This document shows, piece after piece, positions 14,755 through 22,834 of a stretch of 33,942 nt of DNA. A model generated the notes under the pieces. That model ran no database searches. It had not been told where the DNA came from and saw only the letters and a list, made by a program, of their open reading frames with translations. The position numbers and the translations under genes are program-made. The first letter of the stretch is position 1. The number at the start of each line of letters is the position of its first letter. Source of the DNA: Phycisphaerales bacterium (GTDB taxonomy: Bacteria > Planctomycetota > UBA1135 > UBA2386); the NCBI GenBank assembly GCA_020247305.1, contig JADCJE010000143.1:1-33942 (forward strand). Reading direction: 5' to 3'.

Positions 14755-15128
14755 CGCTTGCCGACGAGTTCCTCGCGCTGGAGACGGAGCTGGCGGCGAC
14801 GTTCGGCCAGGCCATCACCTTGGAGACGCGAACGGCGACGGGCTACGCCGCCAACGGCACGGTGACGCAGACGGTCACGTCCACGGCGTGGACTGCCGAG
14901 GGGCCGGTGCGCGACATCAACCGGTACGCCGCGCAGGGCATCGACCAGAGCATCACGGGCACGTTCTACGTTCCTGCGCAGGGCCTCGCCATCGTGCCGG
15001 ACAAGGGCGACCGCATCGTTGTTGGCCTCGACACCTCGAACCCGTACCAGATCATTGAGGTCGAGGAGTACCAGGTGCAGGGCGTGACGACCGCCTACCG
15101 CTGCGACTGCGGCAAGGTGATCGCGTGA
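14751..15128 (+). CDS. Candidate head-tail stopper protein
   Basis: 125 residues from the GTG that overlaps the preceding TGA (an ATG at 14739 in the same frame would add four residues). Helical N-terminus (LADEFLALETELAATFGQ), then beta-strands (ITLETR, AEGPVRDIN, TGTFYVPAQGLAIVPDKGDRI) and a final segment with CDCGKV. The strand-rich body and the position between the adaptor and the neck protein suit a stopper that closes the connector after packaging. The motif PDKGDRI (PxxGD) followed by YQIIEVE is common in such small beta-barrel proteins. Family not firmly recognised. Confidence 0.6.
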   Translation: MTLADEFLALETELAATFGQAITLETRTATGYAANGTVTQTVTSTAWTAEGPVRDINRYAAQGIDQSITGTFYVPAQGLAIVPDKGDRIVVGLDTSNPYQIIEVEEYQVQGVTTAYRCDCGKVIA

Positions 15129-15616
15129 GCAACCCGCAGCAGTTCGTGGCGCGGCTCAACGACTGGGCCAACGAGAACCTGCGGCGAAAGCCGGTCGAGT
15201 TCCAGAAGCGCGTCTGCGCCGAGGCCATCCGACAGCTCGTGCTCAACACGCCGGTCGGCAATGAAGAAGGCTGGGCGATGAACGCAGGGCGGCGCGCTCG
15301 CGGCCTGCCGATCCTGCGCCGGCGCGGCTACCTCGGCGGCCACATGCGGCGCAACTGGCAGGCGTCCTTCAACGTGCCGGCGCGCGGCGAACTGCCGGGC
15401 GTCGACCCGAACGGGACCAAGGTCGTGCAGGAGCTGATGGCCACCGTTGGCCAGCTCATGCAGCCGTCGCTGGTGTGGTTCTCGTGCCCTGTGCCGTACG
15501 GCCAGGTCATCGAGTTCGGCGGCCCTGGCAAGAAGCCGTGGAGCCGTCAGGCACCCAACGGCGTCGTAGGCCCGACGCTGGCCGTCCTGCGCCAGGTCTT
15601 CGGAGGCCTGCGATGA
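15125..15616 (+). CDS. Neck / tail completion protein (HK97 gp10-like)
   Basis: 163 residues. It shows the pattern of the HK97 gp10/tail-completion class: a helix (RLNDWANENLRRKPVEFQKRVC), TPVGNEEGWAMNAG, MRRNWQASFN, then VDPNGTKV and the conserved SLVWFSCPVPYGQVIEFGG followed by a C-terminal helix (TLAVLRQVFGGL). This class joins the connector to the tail tube. A Shine-Dalgarno AAGG lies just upstream; start and stop overlap neighbours as GTGA and ATGA. Confidence 0.8.
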   Translation: MSNPQQFVARLNDWANENLRRKPVEFQKRVCAEAIRQLVLNTPVGNEEGWAMNAGRRARGLPILRRRGYLGGHMRRNWQASFNVPARGELPGVDPNGTKVVQELMATVGQLMQPSLVWFSCPVPYGQVIEFGGPGKKPWSRQAPNGVVGPTLAVLRQVFGGLR

Positions 15617-16026
15617 GTCAGGCCCAGACGATCGAGGCCGTGCGCGGCCGCTACATGGCCCAGGTGGCCACGCCTGGCGGCATCGACACCGTCTACGACA
15701 ACGGCCCGGCCCTCGCCGGCGACCAGCCTGTGGCGCGCGTGACGGTCACGGTGCGCGAGGAGCGGCAGCTCACGCTCGGGCGCCCGCGCCGCTGGCGCAC
15801 GGTCGGCGAGATGGAGGTACGCCTGCAGCAGCCGCGCGAGCGTGGCGACGCCGCCGTGCTGACGCTGGCCGAGACGGTGGTCGGTGCCTTCCGCGGCGTC
15901 GAGCTGTCGTCGCCGTTCCCGATCCGCTTCTTCCCACCGCCTACGGTGTCCGGTGCGCTGGACATTGAGGCGGCCACTGTGACGCGCGTGGTGCGCGTTC
16001 CGTTTCAAGCTGACTACACGATCTGA
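15613..16026 (+). CDS. Tail terminator protein (gpU / DUF4128-like)
   Basis: 137 residues. The body follows the tail-terminator layout: helix at the N-terminus, YDNGP, strands ARVTVTVREER, the RRWRTVGEMEVRLQQPRERGDAA block, then a helix (LTLAETVVGAFRG) and C-terminal strands. These proteins cap the tube after polymerisation stops and bind the neck. Ribosome-binding GGAGG (15602-15606) precedes the ATGA junction. A clear paralogue lies at 31077. The position directly before the tube gene is canonical. Confidence 0.75.
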   Translation: MSQAQTIEAVRGRYMAQVATPGGIDTVYDNGPALAGDQPVARVTVTVREERQLTLGRPRRWRTVGEMEVRLQQPRERGDAAVLTLAETVVGAFRGVELSSPFPIRFFPPPTVSGALDIEAATVTRVVRVPFQADYTI

Positions 16027-16028
16027 CC

Positions 16029-17213
16029 ATGGCCGACGGCTTCCGTACTCGCGTCTCCATCGTTGCCGAGGGCACCTTCGGCACGACTCCCGCCACTCCT
16101 GCGATGCTTCGGCTGCCGGTGACGGCTCACGCCATGGCTGACCGCGTGCCGCAGTCGCCGTCCAACATCATCAACCAGACCCGCAACATCGAGGACATGG
16201 TGCGCGTCGGTCGCGGTGCGACGGGGTCGCTGACGTGCGAGCTGCGGCACTCGCCCAGCGGCGAGGGCCTGAGCGCGGCCATGTTCGCGCTGCTGAGCAA
16301 CTCGCTGGTGGCGGTGGCGGCGACGGTTGCGAGCTGCACCACGACGGCGGGCGCAAAGACCATCACGCGGGCGTCGGGTAGCTTCGTCACTGACGGCATC
16401 GTGGTGGGCGACATCATCCGTCTTTCCGGCGGCCTCGCCGCCGACATGGGCTACCTGCGCGTGACCACCGTCGGCACGAGCTCGCTGACCGTCGACCGCG
16501 TCGCCAACTTCACCGGCTCGTCGGGCAACGTGACCGTGACGCGCGGCGTGCGGGCGACCAACTCCCTGAGCGAGCAGAGCTTCACCGTCGAGGTCGCGCA
16601 CCTGGACCTGCAGAGGGCGCACATCTACCGGGGCGTCGTGTTCAACTCGGCGTCGATCAACCTCGCCGTCAACCAGCTCGCCACCATCTCGTTCCAGTGC
16701 GAGGCCAAGGACAGCATCGTCACTGGCAACACGGGCACGACGGACGTGTTCATCACCGGCGCGACCTACGCGGGCATGACCTTCGCCCCGACTCTCGACC
16801 CGATCGGCGTGCAGGAGGTGCAGCTGTCGAACGCCAGCGGCGTCGGTCAGGACGTGCCGGCGCAGTCGGTGGCGCTGTCCATCGCGAACAACATCCGCCC
16901 GCGCGAGCAGCTCGCCGCCCTCGGCCCGGTGTCGATGAGCCGTGGTCAGTTCACGGCCTCGGCGAACCTGTCGGCCTACTTCGACAACCAGGACGACCAG
17001 ACGACGTTCCTGGGCAACACGGCCACGGACTTCTGGCTGGCGACGGTGGACGCGAACAGCCGCGGCTGGTCGTTTGCCATCCCGCAGGCCAAGATCACCG
17101 ACCTGTCGGTGCCGGTGCAGGGTCCGGGCAGCGACATCTTCCGGGCGATGACGGTTGCCGGCTATCGGTCCCAGGCGCAGGACTGCACGCTGCGGTTGCA
17201 GCGGTGGGACTGA
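16029..17213 (+). CDS. Major tail tube protein
   Basis: 394 residues, highly beta and rich in T, S, V and A, located between the tail terminator and the tail chaperones. The tube domain is interrupted or preceded by a shared module at residues ~99-173 (TTTAGAKTITRASGSF, DGIVVGDIIRLSG, YLRVTTVGTSSLTVDR) seen in other structural proteins of this phage. C-terminal motifs include YFDNQDDQTTF, typical of siphovirus tube proteins. It assembles as stacked hexamer rings around the tape measure. No ribosome-binding site is evident; it starts three bases after the preceding stop. Confidence 0.85.
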   Translation: MADGFRTRVSIVAEGTFGTTPATPAMLRLPVTAHAMADRVPQSPSNIINQTRNIEDMVRVGRGATGSLTCELRHSPSGEGLSAAMFALLSNSLVAVAATVASCTTTAGAKTITRASGSFVTDGIVVGDIIRLSGGLAADMGYLRVTTVGTSSLTVDRVANFTGSSGNVTVTRGVRATNSLSEQSFTVEVAHLDLQRAHIYRGVVFNSASINLAVNQLATISFQCEAKDSIVTGNTGTTDVFITGATYAGMTFAPTLDPIGVQEVQLSNASGVGQDVPAQSVALSIANNIRPREQLAALGPVSMSRGQFTASANLSAYFDNQDDQTTFLGNTATDFWLATVDANSRGWSFAIPQAKITDLSVPVQGPGSDIFRAMTVAGYRSQAQDCTLRLQRWD

Positions 17214-17230
17214 GCCAGTAGCTAGGCTGC

Positions 17231-17677
17231 ATGGACCTCAACACCTGCAAGCTCGACGCCGGCAAGCTGTCCGGCGGTGTCTGGTGGCTGCTGTCGCGGC
17301 AGCCGGACGGGACGCTGTCTGCCGTCGCCTCGCGCGGCGAGCACGAGGACCGGCCGGCGGTGCTGGTCTGCCCGATCGGCGTCGAGTACGAGCGCGCCCT
17401 CGAGGAAGCCCGCAGGCCCTACCTGCTGGAGATCCGGGACCGCCGGCTGTCACCAGCCGATGAGCGGGCGATCCTCGCCCAGGCGGTCGCCCAGACGCTC
17501 TGGAAGGGCGCGCGCAACCTCACCGTGGGCGGGCAGCCGCTGGTGTACCGCGTCGCCGAGGCGGCGCAGATGCTGGCGCGGCCTGAGTGGACCAACCTGC
17601 TGGAGTGCATCCTGCGGATCGCCCAAGACCGCGCGGCCCTGCTGGCCGACGAGGAAGCCCGCGCCGCGGGAAACTGA
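17231..17677 (+). CDS. Tail assembly chaperone, gpG-like
   Basis: 148 residues. A beta-rich N-terminus (KLSGGVWWLLSRQ) is followed by a compact helical domain (EYERALEEARRPYLLE, ERAILAQAVAQTLWKGA, EAAQMLARPEWTNLL). The product sits between tube and tape-measure genes, the place of lambda gpG, and ends with a slippery heptamer immediately before its stop. gpG-type proteins coat the tape measure during tail assembly and are not part of the virion. The frameshifted longer product is listed next. Confidence 0.8.
   Translation: MDLNTCKLDAGKLSGGVWWLLSRQPDGTLSAVASRGEHEDRPAVLVCPIGVEYERALEEARRPYLLEIRDRRLSPADERAILAQAVAQTLWKGARNLTVGGQPLVYRVAEAAQMLARPEWTNLLECILRIAQDRAALLADEEARAAGN
17668..17674 (+). promoter_or_regulatory. 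Programmed -1 frameshift site G GGA AAC
   Basis: The heptamer GGGAAAC lies exactly in the reading register XXY YYZ (codons GGA AAC, 17669-17674) and the stop TGA follows at 17675. Slippage by -1 gives GGG AAA and continues in the overlapping frame as LIQALRWQ. Lambda uses G GGA AAG at the same place, so this is a close match to a known tail-chaperone signal. Confidence 0.85.
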
Positions 17678-18111
17678 TCCAGGCCCTGCGATGGCAGCTC
17701 ACACGCAACCACGACCCGCAGAAGAAGGCCGCCGAGGCGGGCCTGCGGGAATGGCTGCGGCGCAAGGGCCGGAAGATCCCCGACGAGCTGCGCGAGGAAC
17801 CGACACAGCCGCCGACGCTCGACGCCGACCTGGTGCCCGTCTGGGAAGCCTGGGCGGTGCTGATGGACGGCCGCAACGTCAGCGACGGCGAGGGCCTGTC
17901 ATGGCTGGAGCTGTCGCGGTGGTGCGAGGATCATGGCATAGAGGGCGCCAGTCGCCGGCGGTGGTGCCGGCTGCTGAAGGCCATGGACCGCGCCTACGTG
18001 GCGCACATCAGCGAGGTGCATAGTGGCCGAGGTTCTCGAACTGGGTCTGGACGCGCGCCCGATGGAGCAGGGCGCGGCACAGGCGAAGCGGGCGATCGAC
18101 TCGGTCAGTGA
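17674..18111 (+). CDS. Tail assembly chaperone frameshift extension (gpGT-like product)
   Basis: This -1 frame is read only after slippage and adds 145 residues (LIQALRWQLTRNHDPQKKAA onward), giving a 293-residue fusion with the upstream 148. It is helical and basic in its first part (LREWLRRKGRKIPDEL), then EAWAVLMDGRN and WCEDHGIEG, and ends in a low-complexity glycine/arginine tail. It has no good start of its own. Codon use is typical of the genome up to ~18020, after which it overlaps the tape-measure start by 89 bases. The T part of such proteins contacts the tube protein and tape measure; the ratio of G to GT is set by frameshift efficiency. Confidence 0.75.
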   Translation: MIQALRWQLTRNHDPQKKAAEAGLREWLRRKGRKIPDELREEPTQPPTLDADLVPVWEAWAVLMDGRNVSDGEGLSWLELSRWCEDHGIEGASRRRWCRLLKAMDRAYVAHISEVHSGRGSRTGSGRAPDGAGRGTGEAGDRLGQ

Positions 18112-19228
18112 CTCGGCCCTCAAGTCGCAGCAAGCCATCAGCAAGGCGTTCCAGACGACTGGAGGCGCTGTGCAGGTCGCCGGCGGCATCGCGCAGACGG
18201 CCAAGGCGTTCTCCGAGCTGAACGTCTCGGCTGGTGCCTTCGGCGCGTCGCGGGCGTTGCTGGAGATCGGAAAGACCGTGCAGGACTTCCGCGAGTTGCG
18301 CGGCGCGGTCGGCGCAAGCGGCAGCGCGTTCTCGGTGCTGGGGACGATCCTGCGCGCGCACCCGCTGATGACGCTGGTAACGGTGCTGTCCACGATCGGC
18401 GGCCTGATGTCGCTGTTCTCTCGGAACACCAAGGAGGCTGCCAGCAGCTTCGACCAGCTCGCGGCCGCGATGCAGAAGGCCAAGCTGGACGCCTCGACGC
18501 GCGCCTACCTGGGCCTGCCGCAGGAGGCCGGCGGCCAGCAGCAGGCCCTGTTCCAGGCCATCCAGGACGTGCAGCGCACCGGGCAGGGCATGAACCTGCA
18601 GCAGTTCGGCCCGGGCGGCGTCGGCGGCGGCGCGGACGTGGCGCGCTACCTCGCCACGCGCGGCACTGAGGCGCAGCAGGCGGCGGCGCGCGAGTACATG
18701 CGCACCGGTGGCCAGAACGTGACGCGGTACTACGCGGCGGGCATGCAGGGCACGCAGGTCACGCAGTTCGAACGCGGCCTGCCCAACGTTCAACTGTCCC
18801 CGGAGCAGACGCAGGAGGTCCTGCGCGCGCGCTACCGCTCGCTGCAACCGCAGGAGGTGTCGAGCCAGATGGGCGTCGGCACGACTGGCACCAGCGAGGC
18901 GATGCAGCGTGCCGTTCAGTCGGCGGCGATCATTGCCAACTACAAGCAGCGCGAGGCGGACAACGCGCGCGTCGTCGCCGAGAACATGGAGCGCGCCGCC
19001 AACTACGCGGGCAACGTCGGTAGCACGCTCGGCGCGGCGTTCGCGGACGTGCTGATGAAGACGACCACGCTGCGGCAGGCGTTCGCCGGCATTCTCGCCA
19101 GCATCGCGCGGCAGGGCTTGTCGGACATCGGCGCTTCGATCTTCAGGGGCGCTGTCAGCGGCCTGACGCCGACGCAGAGCGGTGCCAACGCAGGCCTGAC
19201 CGCTCCAGGCACGACCCCACGAGCCTAG
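18023..19228 (+). CDS. Tail tape measure protein
   Basis: 401 residues from a GTG start. The N-terminus (LELGLDARPMEQGAAQAKRA) matches the start of many tape measures, and the rest is helical with a hydrophobic stretch (residues ~108-135, AHPLMTLVTVLSTIGGLMSLF) that may insert in the host membrane. The C-terminal ~60 residues (TLRQAFAGILASIARQGLSDIG) are a conserved tape-measure end. At ~1.5 angstrom per residue the tail would be about 60 nm, short for a siphovirus. It also may carry DNA into the cell as a channel. Overlaps the chaperone extension by 89 bases. Confidence 0.82.
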   Translation: MAEVLELGLDARPMEQGAAQAKRAIDSVSDSALKSQQAISKAFQTTGGAVQVAGGIAQTAKAFSELNVSAGAFGASRALLEIGKTVQDFRELRGAVGASGSAFSVLGTILRAHPLMTLVTVLSTIGGLMSLFSRNTKEAASSFDQLAAAMQKAKLDASTRAYLGLPQEAGGQQQALFQAIQDVQRTGQGMNLQQFGPGGVGGGADVARYLATRGTEAQQAAAREYMRTGGQNVTRYYAAGMQGTQVTQFERGLPNVQLSPEQTQEVLRARYRSLQPQEVSSQMGVGTTGTSEAMQRAVQSAAIIANYKQREADNARVVAENMERAANYAGNVGSTLGAAFADVLMKTTTLRQAFAGILASIARQGLSDIGASIFRGAVSGLTPTQSGANAGLTAPGTTPRA

Positions 19229-19234
19229 CCCAGC

Positions 19235-20185
19235 ATGGCCTTCCACGACATCACGCTCCCCGACGCCTTCCAGTACGGCAGCAGCGCCGGCGGGGGCTTC
19301 GCGACGATCATCCAGCAGACGGCGACGGGCCACGAGTTCCGCGTTGCGCGTCAGTCGCAGAGCCAACACCGCATGAGCCTGCGCAGCGAGCTGCGGAACA
19401 GCAGCGAGGCCAAGGCGCTGAAGGCGTTCGCGCTGGCGCGGCGCGGCGCGCTGCACTCGTTCCGCATCAAGGACTGGTCGGACTACACGACCAACGCCGA
19501 CGGCGAGACGGCACCGACGGCGATCGACCAGCTGATCGGCAGCGGCACCGGCACGCAGACGACGTACCAGCTCGTGAAGCGGTACGAGATCACCGGCCCG
19601 AACGAGTACATCCGCACGCTGACGCTGCCGGTGTCGGGCACGGTGTTGGCGGCGATCGACGGCACTCCGACCACGGCGTTCACGGTCAACAGCACGGGAC
19701 AGCTCGTGTTCAACACGGCTCCCGCCAACGGCACCGTCATCACTGCCGGCTGTCGCTTCGACGTGCCGGTGCGGTTCACGGCCGACGTGGACGCATGGAC
19801 GCGGCTGCAGGCCGACGCCTACAACGTGTGGAGCCTGCCGCAGCTCGACGTGGTCGAGGTGCTGAACGAGGTCGAGCAGCCGGAGCGGTGGCACAACGGC
19901 GGCGCGAAGTTCCACGGTCTGCTGACAAGCTCAATCCGGCTGGCGTGGAACGACGGCGCGCTGCACGTCCTTGGCAGCAACACGGTTGGCGTCAACGTGT
20001 TTCTGCCTGTGCCGACGTACCAAGCCAGCGGACCAGAAGTGATGACGCTGATTCACAGCGGCGGACCGCAAAGCATTCAGATCAAGGACGATGCAGGCGC
20101 AAACGTGGCCACGCTTGCAGCCGCAACGATTGTGCGGCTCGGCCTCTACCGTTCCGGCGGCTCTGTCTTCTGGGTGTCGTACTGA
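19235..20185 (+). CDS. Distal tail protein, DUF2460-like
   Basis: 316 residues. The N-terminal ~200 residues match DUF2460 (gene transfer agent gp12): FHDITLPDAFQYGSSAGGGF, GHEFRVARQSQ, ALARRGALHSFRIKDWSDYTTN and YQLVKRYEITG. This family forms the distal tail ring below the tube. The last ~110 residues are an extra beta domain (FHGLLTSSIRLAWNDGALHVLG and a C-terminal IRLGLYRSGGSVFWV-like segment), perhaps a carbohydrate-binding appendage. Its stop overlaps the next ATG by one base (TGATG). Confidence 0.85.
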   Translation: MAFHDITLPDAFQYGSSAGGGFATIIQQTATGHEFRVARQSQSQHRMSLRSELRNSSEAKALKAFALARRGALHSFRIKDWSDYTTNADGETAPTAIDQLIGSGTGTQTTYQLVKRYEITGPNEYIRTLTLPVSGTVLAAIDGTPTTAFTVNSTGQLVFNTAPANGTVITAGCRFDVPVRFTADVDAWTRLQADAYNVWSLPQLDVVEVLNEVEQPERWHNGGAKFHGLLTSSIRLAWNDGALHVLGSNTVGVNVFLPVPTYQASGPEVMTLIHSGGPQSIQIKDDAGANVATLAAATIVRLGLYRSGGSVFWVSY

Positions 20186-21291
20186 TGGCGCGCACTGCCC
20201 AGCAGGAGATGCGCGGCGACGCGGTGTTCGTCAATGCGGAAGCCGACTACCGCTGCAGGCTGGACAGCGCCGAGGGCGGCGCGCGGCTCTACGTTGTCCA
20301 GCGCAGCGGAAACTACAACACCGACCTGCCGAGCACGGCACAGGTGCGCATTGGTGCGCATCCGAACGTAACCGTGATCAACCTCGGCATCGGCACGACT
20401 CAGGTGCGGACCTCGACGGCGGCGAACGTCGTGTCGCTCGCCGCCGGCGAGTCTGCCGAGCTGTGGCCCATCACGCAGTCACTCGAAGTATGGCGATGGA
20501 TCAAACGCTCCGTCGCCGGCGTGCTTTCTGGTCTCAACGACAGCCGCAAGCCGCTGCAGCTGCGGTTTACGGCGTCGCGGCTGAACCGGGTCAGCCTGCG
20601 CCAGGAGGTGGCGGCCATCTTCGGCTACACGGCGACCGACGGCCCGGTGGCTCTCGACGTGGTCGTCGAGCGCGACGTGGTCATCGGCGGCGGCACGGCG
20701 GCGGACGGCCCGAGCATGGACACGGGCACCTTCCCGAGCGGCTCGACCATCCTGCTTACCCTGGAGGCCGGCGCGTACATCGTCGGCAGCGGCGGCAACG
20801 GCGGCCAGGGCATGTCCGACCTCGGTGCCGGCATGACGGCTGGCACGGCTGGAGGGCCGGCCCTGCGCATCGCCACGCCGACAACGGTGGTCAACGGCGG
20901 GCGCATCCAGGGCGGTGCCGGCGGCGGCGGCGGCGCGGCGCGCGGGCAGGCGTCCAGCGTCAACCGGCCCGGTGGCAGCGGTGGCGGCGGCGCAGGCGCG
21001 CCGGCTGGCAAGGGCGGCCCGGCACTAGGGTCGCCGCCCGATCCGAGCACTGGCGGGCAGCCAGGCACCTTGCTGACGGCGGGAACGGGTGGCCAGAGCA
21101 CCACCGGCACCCCGAGGGGCGGCAGCGGCGGCGCACCGGGCGCGGCCGGATCGGCTGGCCAGTCGGGCCTCGGCGGCGTCGCCGGCGCGGCAGGCGGTGC
21201 GGCTGGCTATGCCCTCGGCTACGTCACGGGCGTGCCGTACTCGGTCGTCGCGGCAGGCGGGTCCATCGTCGGGACCACGGTGGCACTGTGA
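20185..21291 (+). CDS. Glycine-rich tail-tip adhesin / receptor-binding protein
   Basis: 368 residues. The N-terminal 200 residues are a mixed beta section (VVQRSGNYNTDLP, INLGIGTTQVRTST). From about residue 205 to 350 it is dominated by glycine motifs: GGNGGQG, GGRIQGGAGGGGGAARG, GGSGGGGAGAPAGKGG and GGSGGAPGAAG. This arrangement is known from glycine-rich tail adhesins (T4 gp38 class and similar siphovirus tip proteins), where stacked polyglycine-II helices carry variable receptor-binding loops. It lies between DUF2460 and DUF2163 genes, a place normally without an intervening gene in gene-transfer-agent-like modules. Role: host recognition, by analogy. Confidence 0.7.
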   Translation: MARTAQQEMRGDAVFVNAEADYRCRLDSAEGGARLYVVQRSGNYNTDLPSTAQVRIGAHPNVTVINLGIGTTQVRTSTAANVVSLAAGESAELWPITQSLEVWRWIKRSVAGVLSGLNDSRKPLQLRFTASRLNRVSLRQEVAAIFGYTATDGPVALDVVVERDVVIGGGTAADGPSMDTGTFPSGSTILLTLEAGAYIVGSGGNGGQGMSDLGAGMTAGTAGGPALRIATPTTVVNGGRIQGGAGGGGGAARGQASSVNRPGGSGGGGAGAPAGKGGPALGSPPDPSTGGQPGTLLTAGTGGQSTTGTPRGGSGGAPGAAGSAGQSGLGGVAGAAGGAAGYALGYVTGVPYSVVAAGGSIVGTTVAL

Positions 21292-22427
21292 CGACTCGCC
21301 CCGGCATCGTCGGCCTCGACTCGCTCGCGTACACGCGCGCGAAGGGCCTGTGCCACCTGCTCCTGATCATCCGGCCCGACGGCCAGCGGCTGGCGGTCAC
21401 GGACCACGACCGGCAGGTGACGTTCGAGGGCGACGTGTACCGCCCGATCGTCCTGGGCGAGCTGTCTGCAGACCGACGCGAGGCCGCGCTGCGCACCGGC
21501 AGCCAGGAGGCCAAGGGCGTCATCGACTCGATCTCCATCACGGCCAGCGACATCGACGCGCAGAACTACGTCGGCTCCGAGGTGCGGCAGGTCATCGTCG
21601 ACTGGATCCGGCCCTGGATCGTTCTGGCCAGGCATCGCCGGTGGATCCGGCAGATGCTGCGGACTGGCGCCAGTTTCACGGCGACCCTTGAGGGCCGCGC
21701 GCAGCAGCTTCAGCGACCGCAGGGCGGCCGCTTCGGCGGCGTGTTCACTCCCAAGTGCCCCTACCGGCTGGGCGGCAAGTACTGCAAGAAGGACATCGGG
21801 CAGTGGACGCAGCTGGACCCGACGAACACGGGCAACGCCACCAGCTCGACGATCGACAGCGTCACCGACAGCACGCAGAGCTGGGCGGTGAACGGCTACC
21901 AGAGCACGGCCAGCCAGCACTACTACGTCCTCCTGCGGCCGAACTCCGGCGTCGGCACGATCAACCAGGGCAGCGGCCAGCTTCGGAAGATCCTCAGCAA
22001 CACGGCCACGACGGTTGCACTCGACGAGCCGTTCGAGACCACGCCGGCGCAGACGATCGGATACCGGCTTGGCCAGGGCTTCGCGGTGTCGACGATCGTG
22101 AGCGGCCGCGCGCGGTACGAGTTCAAGGTTGCCACGATGGCCGCCGAGGTCGACCAGTGGTTTCGCGACGGCGCGGTGATCTTCGCCAGCGGCGCGAACA
22201 TCGGCCGCACCTTCGCCATCGCGGACTACCGCAGCAGCGACCGCAAGCTGACGTTGCTGACGCCTACGCCGTTCGACGTGGCAGTGGGCGATAAGGCAAT
22301 CGTGCTGGTGGGCTGCGACGGCCTGCTCAGCACCTGCCGGGACAAGTTGAACAACGTCTTGAACTTCGGCGGCGACCCGTACGCGCCGTCGGCGCAGGCC
22401 ATCATCTCACCGCCCGAGGAAGTGTGA
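21288..22427 (+). CDS. Tail hub protein, DUF2163 / BR0599-like
   Basis: 379 residues from GTG 21288 (GTGA overlap). N-terminal ~170 residues match DUF2163: LDSLAYTRAKGLCHLLLI, DHDRQVTFEGDVYRPI, IDSISITASDIDAQNYVG and TPKCPYRLGGKYCKKD. Residues ~180-265 are an inserted module (NATSSTIDSVTDSTQSW, GQLRKILSNT) of the kind seen in other virion proteins here. The end has the conserved family pattern CDGLLSTCRDKLNNVLNFGGDPY. The gene-transfer-agent homologue gp13 is part of the tail hub adjoining the distal ring. Confidence 0.85.
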   Translation: MTTRPGIVGLDSLAYTRAKGLCHLLLIIRPDGQRLAVTDHDRQVTFEGDVYRPIVLGELSADRREAALRTGSQEAKGVIDSISITASDIDAQNYVGSEVRQVIVDWIRPWIVLARHRRWIRQMLRTGASFTATLEGRAQQLQRPQGGRFGGVFTPKCPYRLGGKYCKKDIGQWTQLDPTNTGNATSSTIDSVTDSTQSWAVNGYQSTASQHYYVLLRPNSGVGTINQGSGQLRKILSNTATTVALDEPFETTPAQTIGYRLGQGFAVSTIVSGRARYEFKVATMAAEVDQWFRDGAVIFASGANIGRTFAIADYRSSDRKLTLLTPTPFDVAVGDKAIVLVGCDGLLSTCRDKLNNVLNFGGDPYAPSAQAIISPPEEV

Positions 22428-22834
22428 TCGCACGACAGCAGTACCTGGATGCAGTGGCGAGCTGCATCGGCACGCCGGTCGGCCACCGAGGCCGCACGAT
22501 CGGCGGTGCGCTCGACTGCGTGGGCGTGCCGTGGGCGGCGGCGACGGCCTGCGGCCTCGTGCTGCCGGCCACGCAGGTCTACGGCAGCCACCCGACTGGC
22601 GACGAGCTGGCGAGCGGCCTCGCCGGCTACGCTGACCGCTGCGAGCGCATGGAGGACGCCCACATGATGCAGGTGATGATCGGCCGGCACGCGCGGCACG
22701 TCGTAGTCCCTGTGCAGCTCGACGCCGACGGCCTGGTCTGGGTCGTCCACGCCTGGGCGAAGGCCAAGGTGGTGGAGCGCACGCGGCTGGCCTACGAGCC
22801 GGCGGCGTTCTGGCGCATTCGGGGGGTGGCGTAG
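22424..22834 (+). CDS. NlpC/P60-family peptidase (tail-associated)
   Basis: 136 residues. N-terminal helix followed by CIGTPVGHRGRTIGGALDCVGVPW, in which C32 would be the catalytic cysteine, and a later VVHAWAKAKVVE with H109. Both fit the NlpC/P60 cysteine peptidase layout and the place of gp14 in gene transfer agents, between DUF2163 and the tip protein. It probably cuts peptidoglycan locally during DNA entry. Ribosome-binding GAGGAAG lies before the GTG. It is the only peptidoglycan hydrolase recognised in the window. Confidence 0.82.
   Translation: MIARQQYLDAVASCIGTPVGHRGRTIGGALDCVGVPWAAATACGLVLPATQVYGSHPTGDELASGLAGYADRCERMEDAHMMQVMIGRHARHVVVPVQLDADGLVWVVHAWAKAKVVERTRLAYEPAAFWRIRGVA

Noticed and set aside
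18008..19915. Long open frame of ~635 codons on the - strand across tape measure and distal tail genes
   Set aside because: Same reason: shadow of + strand genes with clear family matches; composition is low-complexity R, H, A, L.
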